Positions 15,386 to 23,780 of a DNA stretch of 36,355 nt are shown here, one piece after another. Below the pieces are notes generated by a model, which was not told the DNA's origin, did no database searches, and was given only the letters and a program-made list of their open reading frames with translations. The stretch spans positions 1-36,355 of the IMG/VR virus record IMGVR_UViG_3300032214_000321. One strand, given 5' to 3'. The DNA comes from a virus. Position numbers and translations under genes: made by a program. The stretch's first letter is position 1; each line of letters starts with the position of its first letter.

Positions 15386-16480
15386 ATGCTAGATTTCGTT
15401 AAAAAATTGTTTGAAGACAATGTGATTTCCGAAGAACTTAAATCGGAAATTGAGTCTGCCTGGCAGGGCAGAATCGAAGAAAACCGTGAACAAGTCACTG
15501 CACAGTTACGTGAAGAGTTTGCTCAGAAATATGAGCACGACAAGTCCGCATTGGTAGAAGCTGTTGAAAGTATGCTAGCTGATCGCTTACAAGCAGAGCT
15601 AGGTGAACTCGCAGAAGATCGCCAAGGTCTTATTGAAGCAAGAGCTCGTTATGTAGAAAAAATGTCACAAGATTCCGCTACAATGGAATCTTTTGTTATG
15701 AATAATCTACGTAAAGAAATTGCTGAACTACACGAAGACCGTCAGAAAGTTGCCGCAAATGTTGCACAGCTTGAATCCTTTATTGTGGATGCACTAGCAA
15801 AAGAAATTGCAGAATTCCACAGTGACAAGAAAGATCTAGCCGAAACTAAAGTTAAATTAGTTCGCGAAAGCAAGGCCAAGTTCGAACAAGTTAAGAAAGA
15901 ATTCATTGCACGTTCAAGTCAGATCATTGAAGAAACAGTCTCCAAAGGATTAAAGTCTGAAATGAATCAACTACGTGAAGACATCGAAGCAGCTCGCAAA
16001 AATGACTTTGGTCGCAGGATCTTTGAAAGTTTTGCTAGCGAATTTGCAGCGAGCCATCTCAATGAGAAATCAGAGACAGCTAAACTTCTAAAGGTTGTTC
16101 AACAGAAACATGCCGAACTAGAAGAAGCAGCAAAGATTGTAGCAGATACACAAAAATTAGTTGAAAGTCGTGAAGCAGAATTACGTATTGCAAAAGATAC
16201 AATGGCTCGCAAAGAAGTTATGAGCGAATTGCTAAACCCATTGTCTGGAGACAAGAAAGTAGTTATGCGTGAACTGTTAGAATCAGTTCAAACAGACAAA
16301 CTAAGAAATGCTTATGACAAGTATCTACCTTCAGTAATGAACGGTGGAAGTACTCCGGTCAAAAAAGCGTTGACAGAAGGCAAAGAAATTACAGGCGATA
16401 AACAGGCACCAAATGTCAGTGGTGAAGAAAAAACCGCTGAGATATTTGACATCCGCAGGCTTGCGGGACTAAAAGTTTAA
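15386..16480 (+). CDS. 22: Prohead scaffold core protein gp22
   Basis: This 364-residue, almost wholly helical, charged protein fits the major scaffold of the T4 prohead core. It opens MLDFVKKLFEDNVISEELKS, typical for marine gp22. Two similar helices, ESFVMNNLRKEIAEL and ESFIVDALAKEIAEF, form an internal repeat, and FGRRIFESFASEFAASHLN precedes the C-terminal domain (KLRNAYDKYLPSVMNGG). Candidate gp21 sites include LIE|A near residue 82. It is longer than T4 gp22 (269 residues). Ribosome site AGGAGA. It is placed between protease and capsid as in T4, eleven bases before gp23. Confidence 0.93.
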   Translation: MLDFVKKLFEDNVISEELKSEIESAWQGRIEENREQVTAQLREEFAQKYEHDKSALVEAVESMLADRLQAELGELAEDRQGLIEARARYVEKMSQDSATMESFVMNNLRKEIAELHEDRQKVAANVAQLESFIVDALAKEIAEFHSDKKDLAETKVKLVRESKAKFEQVKKEFIARSSQIIEETVSKGLKSEMNQLREDIEAARKNDFGRRIFESFASEFAASHLNEKSETAKLLKVVQQKHAELEEAAKIVADTQKLVESREAELRIAKDTMARKEVMSELLNPLSGDKKVVMRELLESVQTDKLRNAYDKYLPSVMNGGSTPVKKALTEGKEITGDKQAPNVSGEEKTAEIFDIRRLAGLKV

Positions 16481-16491
16481 GGAGAACTACA

Positions 16492-17688
16492 ATGTCACAA
16501 TTACTCGAGTCACGCTGGTCGGAAACCAAAGAGGCCCTATTAGAAGGTCTACAAGGTAATAAGCGTTCAGTAATGGCAACTACTCTAGAGAATACCCGCA
16601 AGTATCTCGCAGAAAGTGCTACTGCTGGTGCTACTTCCGCTGGCAACGTTGCAACACTTAACCGTGTTATTCTACCCGTCATCAGACGTGTAATGCCAAC
16701 CGTTATCGCTAACGAGTTGGTTGGTGTCCAGCCTATGACTGGCCCAGTTGGTCAAATTCATACTCTACGTGTTCGTTATGCTGACACGTTCACTTCATCT
16801 GCAGGTAGCAATGATGGTGCCCCATACGGTACTGACACAGCTCCTGGTGACGAAGCATTGAGCCCATTCAAGATTGCTCAAGGTTATTCTGGTTCTGCTA
16901 CAACTGACAAGGCAGCTTCTACAGCAGCTTTAGAAGGTGTTGCTGGTAACAGAATGAGCATTCAAATCTTGAAGCAGACAGTTGAAGCTAAGACACGTAA
17001 GTTGTCAGCTCGCTGGACATTTGAAGCTGCACAAGATGCACAAGCCCAACAAGGTATTGACATCGAAGCAGAAATTATGGCTGCTTTGGCTCAAGAAATT
17101 ACAGCTGAAATCGACCAAGAAGTTATTAACTCTCTAAACAGCCTAGCTGGTACAGTATTAACATACGACCAGGCTGCTGTTTCTGGTACTGCTACATTCG
17201 TTGGTGACGAACACGCTGCTCTAGCTGTTCAAATCAACCGTGCTGCTAACTTGATCGCTCAGCGTACACGTCGTGGTGCTGGTAACTACGCCGTTGTTAG
17301 CCCAACAACATTAACACTTCTACAAAGTGCTACAACTTCTGCATTCGCAAGAACAACAGAAGGTACATTCGAAGCACCTACAAACACTAAGTTTGTTGGT
17401 ACATTGAACAGCGCAATGAAAGTGTATGTAAACGGTTATGCAACATCTGATGATGTTCTAATTGGTTACAAAGGTTCAAGCGAAAGTGATGCTCCAGCAT
17501 TCTACTGCCCATACATTCCATTGATGAGCAGCGGTGTTGTTCTAGATCCATCAACTTTTGAACCAGTCGTATCATTCATGACACGTTATGGTTATGTTGA
17601 GTTGACAAACACAGCTTCTTCTCTAGGTAATGCAGCTGACTACCTAGCTAAAGTTGCTGTAACAACAGCTAACCTAAAGTTTGCTTAA
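16492..17688 (+). CDS. 23: Major capsid protein gp23
   Basis: This 398-residue protein forms the hexamers of the head. The diagnostic segments are VIRRVMPTVIANELVGVQPM with TGPVGQIHTLRVRYA, AEIMAALAQEITAEIDQEVI, and a C-terminal PEVV-like wall (STFEPVVSFMTRYGYVEL). A good gp21 site is KYLAE|SATAG after E41, which would give a mature protein of about 357 residues. T4 gp23 has 521 residues and is cut after 65, so both propeptide and body are shorter here. No gp24 vertex paralogue follows. Strong site AAGGAGA, codons free of rare-looking clusters, and an intrinsic terminator immediately downstream fit very high late expression. Confidence 0.97.
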   Translation: MSQLLESRWSETKEALLEGLQGNKRSVMATTLENTRKYLAESATAGATSAGNVATLNRVILPVIRRVMPTVIANELVGVQPMTGPVGQIHTLRVRYADTFTSSAGSNDGAPYGTDTAPGDEALSPFKIAQGYSGSATTDKAASTAALEGVAGNRMSIQILKQTVEAKTRKLSARWTFEAAQDAQAQQGIDIEAEIMAALAQEITAEIDQEVINSLNSLAGTVLTYDQAAVSGTATFVGDEHAALAVQINRAANLIAQRTRRGAGNYAVVSPTTLTLLQSATTSAFARTTEGTFEAPTNTKFVGTLNSAMKVYVNGYATSDDVLIGYKGSSESDAPAFYCPYIPLMSSGVVLDPSTFEPVVSFMTRYGYVELTNTASSLGNAADYLAKVAVTTANLKFA

Positions 17689-17710
17689 TAGCTGACTTTG
17701 ATAGCAAATT

Positions 17711-17740
17711 CAAAAAGGCTCTTAGGAGCCTTTTTGTTTG
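17711..17740 (+). terminator. Intrinsic terminator after gp23
   Basis: CAAAAAGGCTC-TTAG-GAGCCTTTTTG is an 11-bp perfect stem (17711-17736) with a tetraloop. Its 3' arm carries the T-run, continued by TTTG. The A-rich 5' arm could make it act on both strands. It ends the portal-to-capsid transcription unit. Confidence 0.9.
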
Positions 17741-17741
17741 A

Positions 17742-17749
17742 CTTAAATA
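17742..17749 (+). promoter_or_regulatory. Possible late promoter octamer
   Basis: CTTAAATA directly after the terminator and five bases before the ATG at 17755. Two mismatches to the consensus; position and spacing repeat those at 12962-12969. Confidence 0.35.
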
Positions 17750-17754
17750 TCAGG

Positions 17755-18024
17755 ATGAAGATAGAAACTAGTAAAGACTTTCAAGAATTACGTAACCAGT
17801 TTAGCGTCTGGCGAAAACGTTTTCCTATGTTTACGCACGATGTACAGCGAATTGAAAAAATCATAGATGAGCATATACAAGCTCATAGTAAAATAATGGT
17901 CTTGCATAGACAAACTAAAAATCGAAGCTATATTGAAAAAGCTCAAAGAGAAATTGATTCGATTAACAGAATATTAGAAACAGTAGAAAAAATGGAATTG
18001 ATGGCGATGCTAAGCCGCGGATAA
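17755..18024 (+). CDS. Small helical hypothetical protein after gp23
   Basis: This 89-residue protein is predicted all helical and basic (MKIETSKDFQELRNQFSVWR...). I do not recognise it. The frame also runs back to a TTG at 17698, but that would translate through the gp23 terminator, so I take the ATG at 17755, with AGG just upstream. It would be the first gene after the terminator, with its own weak octamer; another octamer overlaps its stop. It occupies the place where T4 has gene 24, but shows no capsid-fold sequence. Confidence 0.72.
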   Translation: MKIETSKDFQELRNQFSVWRKRFPMFTHDVQRIEKIIDEHIQAHSKIMVLHRQTKNRSYIEKAQREIDSINRILETVEKMELMAMLSRG

Positions 18025-18027
18025 ATA
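18020..18027 (+). promoter_or_regulatory. Late promoter octamer overlapping a stop codon
   Basis: GATAAATA, one mismatch to the T4 late consensus, overlapping the TAA at 18022-18024. It drives 18114 onward through an about 80-base leader. Confidence 0.6.
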
Positions 18028-18113
18028 AAGTATCAATAGGAAGAGCCGATTGATGCGGACTTATGCAGAATCCCTCTGCGTAGACCTAGAACGTCAACTT
18101 TAAGGAGAAACAA
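18028..18113 (+). promoter_or_regulatory. Long structured 5' leader with AAGAGCCGA box
   Basis: The leader contains AAGAGCCGA at 18041-18049 and an 8-bp hairpin TATGCAGA-ATCCC-TCTGCGTA (18062-18082, one G-T pair). AAGGAGA then lies just before the ATG. The same order (box, hairpin, AGGAGA, CAAATG) occurs before the 21997 gene. Confidence 0.45.
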
Positions 18114-18539
18114 ATGGGACGTCCATTAAGAAAAGATATTAACGGTGTAGATGTAATTGGTACACCAGCCGGTGGTGGTGCATTAGACAGAGGTATTAGA
18201 GTAGAAGCCTACTTTGGTAGCACAGCTTATACTGATGCAACATATAACAACTCAACCAACTATGCTTATATCTATAAGCAACGCGGAGCTAAAACATTTG
18301 TAGTATCAGATCAAGGTGGCACACTTGCAACTTGTGTACTACAGTCTGCGATTCCAGCAGCTAACGGTGCTATGCGTATCAATGGTTACATTGGCGGCAA
18401 CGGTGCAATTCCAACTCCAATTGCTAAAATTACTAAACGTGTAGCCACTGATTTCAGCGGTAATCGTTATACTTGGCAAATTGTAAACGATTCAACATCT
18501 GATTACATTGCACTAACAAGAATTACTTCAATAAGCTAA
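18114..18539 (+). CDS. Probable virion protein, MGRPLRKDINGV type
   Basis: This 141-residue, beta-rich protein includes YKQRGAKTFVVSDQGGT and KRVATDFSGNRYTWQIVNDS. I recall homologues in cyanophages at the same place after gp23, generally annotated as hypothetical or structural (from memory). There is no signal peptide or membrane segment. The strong ribosome site, long structured leader and own late octamer suggest abundant, regulated expression. Such a small beta protein near the capsid gene could be a head decoration or fibre-attachment protein; that is inference. Confidence 0.75.
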   Translation: MGRPLRKDINGVDVIGTPAGGGALDRGIRVEAYFGSTAYTDATYNNSTNYAYIYKQRGAKTFVVSDQGGTLATCVLQSAIPAANGAMRINGYIGGNGAIPTPIAKITKRVATDFSGNRYTWQIVNDSTSDYIALTRITSIS

Positions 18540-18553
18540 TTTAGGAACTAACG

Positions 18554-19771
18554 ATGGGACAGTTTTTTCGCGTTAACGGCGATTATAATATCAAAGTTAG
18601 AGACGGCGGCACGATTACATTAAATCCAGGAAACACTGGCGATGTAATTGTTGTTGGAAATTTAACTGTAGGTGGTATTGTTACCGCAGTTTCGTCTACT
18701 GAATTAGAAATCGAAGATAGGATTATTACAGTTAACAAAGGTGAAACTGGCCCAGGTGTTACATTAACCTATGCAGGTTTAGAAGTTGATCGAGGAACAT
18801 ATGTAGATTCAACCGAAGTTCCTCGAGCAGCTATTGTATGGAATGAGACTAATCCTCCTTCACACAATGTTGATGATACATTAGAAGAACCCACTGCCGG
18901 CGCTGGCTTTTGGATGTTTGCCACCGGCCAAGAAGGAAGTTACGGTTTTAGAGATAGTAATGTTAAGCTAAGAAGAATTTTAACTGATTCGTCAACCGAT
19001 AGCGGAGACTTAACTTTAATAGGCACAGGTACAGGTGTAGTTAAAGTTAAAGGAACAGCGAGTTATCGTCTACAAGTTACAGATCCTGACGATATTCCAA
19101 ACAAAGATTATGTTGATTATTCTATTTTGAATAATCCAACATTTCAAATTAGAGCACCTAGCAACGAAAATACTCGTGTAATTATAGCAGACAAAGAGTT
19201 GAATGTTGTCAACGCCGGAAGTTTTGTTTCAGGTAGAAAATATGTAATACATAGTGTAGGATCAACTAATTTCACACTTATTGGATCAAGCTACAATCTT
19301 GTCGGCACACTATTTGAAGCTACAGGACCGGGCACTGGAACAGGCACAGCAAGTGATGCAACTCAAGGTGGATCTTTGGCATATTACAGAGATCAAACAG
19401 GTGAGCCAATTGCCCAAGATGGTTATCCTGAAAGTGGAATTGGTTTTGTTGTTGATGGGGCAGTATCTGGAACTTTTTATCAAAATAGAGTTCAACTTCA
19501 AGATTTACAATTTATTGGCAGCGAAATACGCCACGACAATTCTAACGAAAATATTTTTATCAATACCAATGGGACTGGTAAATTACAGACAAACTACGGA
19601 ATTCAATTAGACAACAATGCTGTAAGCCCTGGTATGATCACTGGAAGTCACGTTATCTATTCTAGACCAGAAAGCACAGGAAAGTCTGGAATATTTTTTG
19701 TTAATACAGAAAATACCAGAGATGAATTAGTCAGCAAAAATAGAGCATTGTTGTTTAGTATGTTATTTTAA
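18554..19771 (+). CDS. Fibre-like structural protein with an inserted FTxIG module
   Basis: This 405-residue, beta-rich protein is low in cysteine. The N-terminus (GGTITLNPGNTGDVIVVGNLTV) and the TGTGVVKVKGTA stretch resemble shaft repeats of phage fibres, and PNKDYVDYSI is a motif common in T4-type tail fibres. Residues about 218-266 (nt 19205-19352) are a self-contained module, GSFVSGRKYVIHSVGSTNFT...LVGTLF...GTGTGTA, that recurs in the giant fibre gene at 35115-35268. It starts 14 bases after the previous stop. Likely a virion fibre or fibre-linked protein; the exact location is unknown. Confidence 0.72.
   Translation: MGQFFRVNGDYNIKVRDGGTITLNPGNTGDVIVVGNLTVGGIVTAVSSTELEIEDRIITVNKGETGPGVTLTYAGLEVDRGTYVDSTEVPRAAIVWNETNPPSHNVDDTLEEPTAGAGFWMFATGQEGSYGFRDSNVKLRRILTDSSTDSGDLTLIGTGTGVVKVKGTASYRLQVTDPDDIPNKDYVDYSILNNPTFQIRAPSNENTRVIIADKELNVVNAGSFVSGRKYVIHSVGSTNFTLIGSSYNLVGTLFEATGPGTGTGTASDATQGGSLAYYRDQTGEPIAQDGYPESGIGFVVDGAVSGTFYQNRVQLQDLQFIGSEIRHDNSNENIFINTNGTGKLQTNYGIQLDNNAVSPGMITGSHVIYSRPESTGKSGIFFVNTENTRDELVSKNRALLFSMLF
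19205..19352 (+). repeat. FTxIG module, copy in the 405-residue fibre-like gene
   Basis: About 49 codons reading G(S/A)FV(S/T)GR(K/S)YVI, then S.G.T.FT.IG, NLVGT.F and G.GTGTA. The partner copy lies in giant fibre B at 35115-35268. Similarity is at protein level with diverged DNA. Confidence 0.7.
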
Positions 19772-19780
19772 GGAAAGAAT

Positions 19781-20161
19781 ATGGCAGTCATAGGAAAAAC
19801 AGTTACAGGTACAACAATTACAAGCCCTACAACAATTTATACTAGCAGTGGAAATAATGCCATAACCTGTATAGCTGTCTGTAATGTAGGATCAATTAGT
19901 CTTACAGACGAAACTAGTCAATCAGTTGATGTTAACATTTATGTTGTTTCGCCCGGAGGTGGAGGTGACAACACAACTACTAGTTCTAGTGCGTTAATAG
20001 TTAAACAATTAACTATTCCAGCCGGCGAAACTGTATTTTTTAACGATGAAAAATTTGTCTTAGCTAATAACGATTACATTGCAGTAGGTTATCAAATGTC
20101 GGGTGGCGCAGGAGCAGTCACTAATTTAGTAACAGTTACAGTAAGTACATTACCAGTATGA
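19781..20161 (+). CDS. Small beta-sandwich-like structural protein
   Basis: This 126-residue protein has alternating hydrophobic strands (VDVNIYVVSPGGG, IVKQLTIPAGETVFF). It is similar in pattern to the product of 23054-23386: CN(V/L), a strand with (N/V)(I/V)YV(V/I), then I.(I/P)P...(V/L)...(E/G)EK(F/L)(V/I)L. Ribosome site AAGGAAAG. The stop overlaps the next start (ATGA). A small accessory virion component is the best guess; I cannot name it. Confidence 0.7.
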   Translation: MAVIGKTVTGTTITSPTTIYTSSGNNAITCIAVCNVGSISLTDETSQSVDVNIYVVSPGGGGDNTTTSSSALIVKQLTIPAGETVFFNDEKFVLANNDYIAVGYQMSGGAGAVTNLVTVTVSTLPV

Positions 20162-20778
20162 GATTCTTAAAACAAAAAACTATATCACAGTACAGTGCAG
20201 CAGACGATGCACTAATGATCTATGATAATAGAGATCTAGCCACACATACTCAAAACGGTGGTCGTGCTGTTATGGATATATCTGGCGCTCTTCGCTTGCC
20301 TAAAGGTACTACAGATCAAAGACCTAAACTTACAGGTGTTAGAACTCCCAATGGCCCCAACGGATATATCAGATATAATACAACTACTAACAGTCTTGAA
20401 GGATATATTGGCAGCGCCTGGGAAGTTATTAGAGCTCCTGGAGCATCAGCAATACAGGTCAGTAGATTTGCAGCTAACGGAACCGAAACTACTTTTGGTC
20501 CTTTAAGTTCTTCATACACAAGTTCTTATACAGCCAGCGACTATAACATAATGGTGTTAGTAGACAACGTTATACAGATTGGTAGAACTGTTAACTATGT
20601 AGTAACTCTAAGACAGAGCGGAAGTTTTGTCAGCGTTAACGATGCACCGTTTAGTGCATCTGGTCCTGGCACATACACTAACGGCGAATACTACATTCAG
20701 TTTCCTAGTGCAGTTCCTGCACTAGACGGATCAGGCAATCCAATCTATGTAACTGTGTTCTACGGTTACGGAAACTAA
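20158..20778 (+). CDS. Fibre-associated protein with QRP/RYNT motif
   Basis: This 206-residue protein has LRLPKGTTDQRPK (about 46-58) followed by GYIRYNTTTNSLEGYIGSAW, a motif also present near the C-termini of the next two proteins. The C-terminal half is a beta domain (YNIMVLVDNVIQIGRTVNY...) ending in aromatic residues (VFYGYGN). The ATGA overlap with the previous gene and a two-base gap to the next show a coupled set. In known phages such motifs are found in short fibre and collar proteins; function here is inferred. Confidence 0.72.
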   Translation: MRFLKQKTISQYSAADDALMIYDNRDLATHTQNGGRAVMDISGALRLPKGTTDQRPKLTGVRTPNGPNGYIRYNTTTNSLEGYIGSAWEVIRAPGASAIQVSRFAANGTETTFGPLSSSYTSSYTASDYNIMVLVDNVIQIGRTVNYVVTLRQSGSFVSVNDAPFSASGPGTYTNGEYYIQFPSAVPALDGSGNPIYVTVFYGYGN

Positions 20779-20780
20779 TT

Positions 20781-21869
20781 ATGTCACAGCTAGGTCGCAT
20801 CAGTGGTCCACTATTAGATGCTAACCTTAATAGGCTTGGCGTTGATCTCACATTTCGAAACTACGGAGTTAGTGACGACCTATTATATTTGGAAGTTACT
20901 GGAAATAAAGTAGGCGTTAATAAAACTCCGGTAACGCATAAATTAGAAGTAGACGGAACTACTAAAACTACAGACATAATTGTAGATACACAGGCACAGA
21001 TTGGAAATATTGTTGCTAGCACCAATAATTTTACAACTTATACTATAGCTGATATAACCGTTAGTCCAAATCAAACTAATCCATTGATCACTGCTGATCA
21101 TATTAAAGCAGGCGATCTTAGTTTTAAAGATAATATTATTAGCAATTATCAGACTAACGGTTCTGTATTATTAAATCCCAATGGTACCGGGATCGTTGAC
21201 ATACAAAGTTCTACTACTATTAACGCTGACCTATCAGTTACTGGTAATTTTAATATTAGCGGAAACCTAACAGAAGCAACGAATATCATTGTAGGCGACA
21301 GTCCTATCGACACAGTAATTGTTGCACCAGATTTTTCACAAAGTATTATACCTGGAGATCATCTTCAGTACGATCTAGGTTCTTTGTCTAGAAGATGGAG
21401 AAACGTTTATTCTCATCAAAACGCTAATATTGGAACACTAACATTTAACGATATTACTATTAGCGATCAAATGTTTATTGAAAGCAGTCTTCCTAGTATT
21501 TCTACCCTACAGAGTAACGAAGATTTACGATTATTGCCCGATACTGGCAATATTCTTATTGAGCGTTATAAGATTGAAACAAATAATATAACAAATTTAG
21601 ATGCTACTGTTGGAACTTTAGGTTCAACTGGTATCGGTTATACTCGATTTGTAGATAACAATGCTCTAGTAATTCCAGCAGGTACAGATGCCGAACGCAA
21701 TCCTAGTCCAGAAGTTGGTGACACTAGATGGAATAGTACTAACCCGTTAGATAGCTATCTAGAATGTTTTGACGGAACAACTTGGAACGTAGCTACTGGT
21801 GCTGGCGGCTCTATTTCAACCGTTGAAAACTACGACTTAGCCAATGCTTACATTCTCATTCTAGGCTAA
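20781..21869 (+). CDS. Tail-fibre-like protein, first of two tandem paralogues
   Basis: This 362-residue protein opens LGRISGPLLDANLNRLGVDL, which recurs in the 21997 product as IGRISGPLLKANLIREGVNL. The shaft has short beta repeats (DLSVTGNFNISGNLTEATNI) and a YDLGSLSRRWRNVYS motif common in phage fibres. The C-terminal segment is IPAGTDAERNP...GDTRWNST...FDGTTW. I infer a trimeric, repetitive structural protein. It is followed by a late octamer and a structured leader, so the second copy can be expressed independently. Confidence 0.75.
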   Translation: MSQLGRISGPLLDANLNRLGVDLTFRNYGVSDDLLYLEVTGNKVGVNKTPVTHKLEVDGTTKTTDIIVDTQAQIGNIVASTNNFTTYTIADITVSPNQTNPLITADHIKAGDLSFKDNIISNYQTNGSVLLNPNGTGIVDIQSSTTINADLSVTGNFNISGNLTEATNIIVGDSPIDTVIVAPDFSQSIIPGDHLQYDLGSLSRRWRNVYSHQNANIGTLTFNDITISDQMFIESSLPSISTLQSNEDLRLLPDTGNILIERYKIETNNITNLDATVGTLGSTGIGYTRFVDNNALVIPAGTDAERNPSPEVGDTRWNSTNPLDSYLECFDGTTWNVATGAGGSISTVENYDLANAYILILG

Positions 21870-21881
21870 ATTCTTCTTTGG

Positions 21882-21889
21882 GCTAAATA
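21882..21889 (+). promoter_or_regulatory. Possible late promoter octamer
   Basis: GCTAAATA between two paralogous fibre genes, two mismatches to TATAAATA but with the TAAATA core shared by the others. Confidence 0.45.
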
Positions 21890-21996
21890 ATAGCATAACA
21901 GTGACCAACTGTTATCTATTACTGTGGTATACCAGCAAAGAGCCGAAAGGATGAGAATTTGGTAAACCGTGAAACACGGGGTAACTAGGAGAGCAA
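21890..21996 (+). promoter_or_regulatory. Long structured leader of the second fibre paralogue
   Basis: Three structures are visible: ATAACAGT-GACCA-ACTGTTAT (21895-21915, 8 bp), the palindrome TGGTATACCA (21925-21934), and CCGTG-AAA-CACGG (21967-21979). AAGAGCCGA lies at 21938-21946, and AGGAGA just before CAAATG. The box, hairpin and site repeat the leader at 18028-18113. Confidence 0.45.
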
Positions 21997-23049
21997 ATGG
22001 CTATTGGTCGTATTTCCGGGCCGCTCTTAAAGGCAAATCTCATCCGAGAGGGTGTGAATTTAGCATTTGAGACCGACCTTCTCTATCTTGATGTAAACAA
22101 CTCTCGTATAGGCGTGAAGACGGCTACTCCTACACACGATTTACAAGTTGCCGGTACAACTAGAACTACAAATCTCATAGTTGACACACAAGCAGATATT
22201 GCACAGTTTACAGTTTCTGGCAATACAATAGCAAGTTCAAACAACACTATTAACTTTATACCTAGCGGCGGATCCGCTACTGTCTACCAGGCACGATTAC
22301 AAGTTAATGATTTTGAAATTCAAGGCAATACGATCTCAACTAGATTTAGTAATTCGAATATAGAATTACGACCTAATGGCGCAGGTATAGTTGACATTTA
22401 TGCCAACACCACAGTTAACGGAAATCTAACAGTTACAGGTAATGTAGGAGTTACTGGTAATGTTCAGATTGGCGGAAATATTACCATTGGCGATGCCTTA
22501 ACTGACAATATTACAATTAATGCTGCAATTAAGAGTAGTCTAATACCTGATGCAGACAACACCTATGATCTGGGTAGCTCTAGTTTTTATTGGAGAACAG
22601 TCTACGCACAAACTGTTACTACAGATAATCTAAGCCTAGCAACATTAGATATCGGTAATCTGATGTTTCGAGACAACGAAATTACTACTACCACGGGAAC
22701 AGATTTAGTTTTATTTGGCAACGGTGTCGGGGGTGTTAGATTAGGAAACTTTCGTTTTAGAGACAATACAATTACCAATGTGTCTAACAACGCTATCAGC
22801 CAATTGGTCTCAACCGGTACTGGATATTTTAAAATTGCTGGAACAAACGGTGTGGTTTTACCACGCGGTTCTAATGCTCAAAGACCCACAGCTTATGCGG
22901 TCTTAGGCATGACTCGATACAACACAGATCTAAGGGCATTGGAAGTATGGGATGGTTTTAGTTGGGCGAGTCCGGCTGGATCTAGTGGCGCTGTTACATT
23001 AACACAGGCTGAAGATGCAGCCGCTGCATTTGCACTAACATTAGGATAA
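21997..23049 (+). CDS. Tail-fibre-like protein, second of two tandem paralogues
   Basis: This 350-residue paralogue of the 20781 product shares the head IGRISGPLLKANLIREGVNL, the phrase (I/L)IVDTQA(Q/D)I, a beta-repeat shaft (GNLTVTGNVGVTGNVQIGGN), the YDLGSSSFYWRTVYA motif and the end VLPRGSNAQRP...MTRYNT...VWDGFSW. The two differ most in the shaft, as expected for receptor or assembly specialisation after duplication. It has its own octamer and structured leader. Likely virion structural. Confidence 0.75.
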   Translation: MAIGRISGPLLKANLIREGVNLAFETDLLYLDVNNSRIGVKTATPTHDLQVAGTTRTTNLIVDTQADIAQFTVSGNTIASSNNTINFIPSGGSATVYQARLQVNDFEIQGNTISTRFSNSNIELRPNGAGIVDIYANTTVNGNLTVTGNVGVTGNVQIGGNITIGDALTDNITINAAIKSSLIPDADNTYDLGSSSFYWRTVYAQTVTTDNLSLATLDIGNLMFRDNEITTTTGTDLVLFGNGVGGVRLGNFRFRDNTITNVSNNAISQLVSTGTGYFKIAGTNGVVLPRGSNAQRPTAYAVLGMTRYNTDLRALEVWDGFSWASPAGSSGAVTLTQAEDAAAAFALTLG

Positions 23050-23053
23050 GAAT

Positions 23054-23386
23054 ATGCCAACAGTTTTTAAACAAGCAATATCTACAGAAATAGGAACTAC
23101 TCCGGTTGATGTTTTAGATATTCAGGCCGGAGTAAGAGCAACCGTAATTGGCTGCAATCTCGCTAATATTACAGATTATGATACTGTAAGTGTAAATGTT
23201 TATGTTATTGGTTCTGATACAACTTTATCTTATTATGTTAAGAGTATTCCAATACCTCCAAACACAAGTTTAAAAGTTATTACCAACGGCGAAAAACTTA
23301 TTTTACCAGAACTAACAGGATTAAGAATTGAAAGCGATGTAGAAAATAGTGTTGATGCAACAGTTAGTTACGTTGAAATATCATAA
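23054..23386 (+). CDS. Small beta-sandwich-like structural protein, paralogue of 19781
   Basis: This 110-residue protein has a strand pattern TVIGCNLANITDYDTVSVNVY then IPIPPNTSLKVITNGEKLIL, resembling the 19781 product. It starts four bases after the second fibre paralogue. The pairing of one such small gene with each fibre paralogue suggests a functional partner, perhaps a connector or cap; this is inference. Confidence 0.7.
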   Translation: MPTVFKQAISTEIGTTPVDVLDIQAGVRATVIGCNLANITDYDTVSVNVYVIGSDTTLSYYVKSIPIPPNTSLKVITNGEKLILPELTGLRIESDVENSVDATVSYVEIS

Positions 23387-23395
23387 GGATAGATT

Positions 23396-23764
23396 ATGGC
23401 ACAAAATAATTATTATTTAGGTAGAGATCCAATTGAAATTTTAGGTCAGAGTCCTAGGTATTGGTATGCACTAAGAAGAAATGAAGATGGTGAATTGTTT
23501 ATTGTTCGAAGCGATCAAGTTACTGACAAAGATTCCTACGAGTTAAATATTCCCGGCCCTCCAGAAGAAAATTTTGAAGATTTTGTTCCAGGCGTAGATT
23601 ACTTTGACGGTATAAAAGTAGATCACGAACCAGAACACGAAAATATGTATTATACTCAATACAGATGGGATGATAGATCTATGTTTTATTACGTAGATTC
23701 TCAGGGAATGTTAGTGCAACGAATTAATCAAGGATATTCTTATCCTACTGGAATTTCAAGCTAA
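23396..23764 (+). CDS. Conserved-looking virion-associated hypothetical protein
   Basis: This 122-residue, acidic, Tyr/Trp-rich protein includes YWYALRRNEDGELFIVRSDQ, FVPGVDYFDG and YRWDDRSMFYYVDSQGMLVQ. I recall the phrases PGVDYFDG and YRWDxRSMFYYV from cyanophage hypothetical proteins next to large fibre genes (unverified). It lies 9 bases after the previous gene and 16 before the giant fibre gene, hence the same operon. Perhaps a fibre chaperone or small structural subunit. Confidence 0.72.
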   Translation: MAQNNYYLGRDPIEILGQSPRYWYALRRNEDGELFIVRSDQVTDKDSYELNIPGPPEENFEDFVPGVDYFDGIKVDHEPEHENMYYTQYRWDDRSMFYYVDSQGMLVQRINQGYSYPTGISS

Positions 23765-23780
23765 TAGCTAGGATTTAAAA

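Noticed and set aside
17698-17754. Upstream TTG start giving a 108-residue version of the gene after gp23
   Set aside because: Would translate the gp23 terminator hairpin; the ATG at 17755 fits better.
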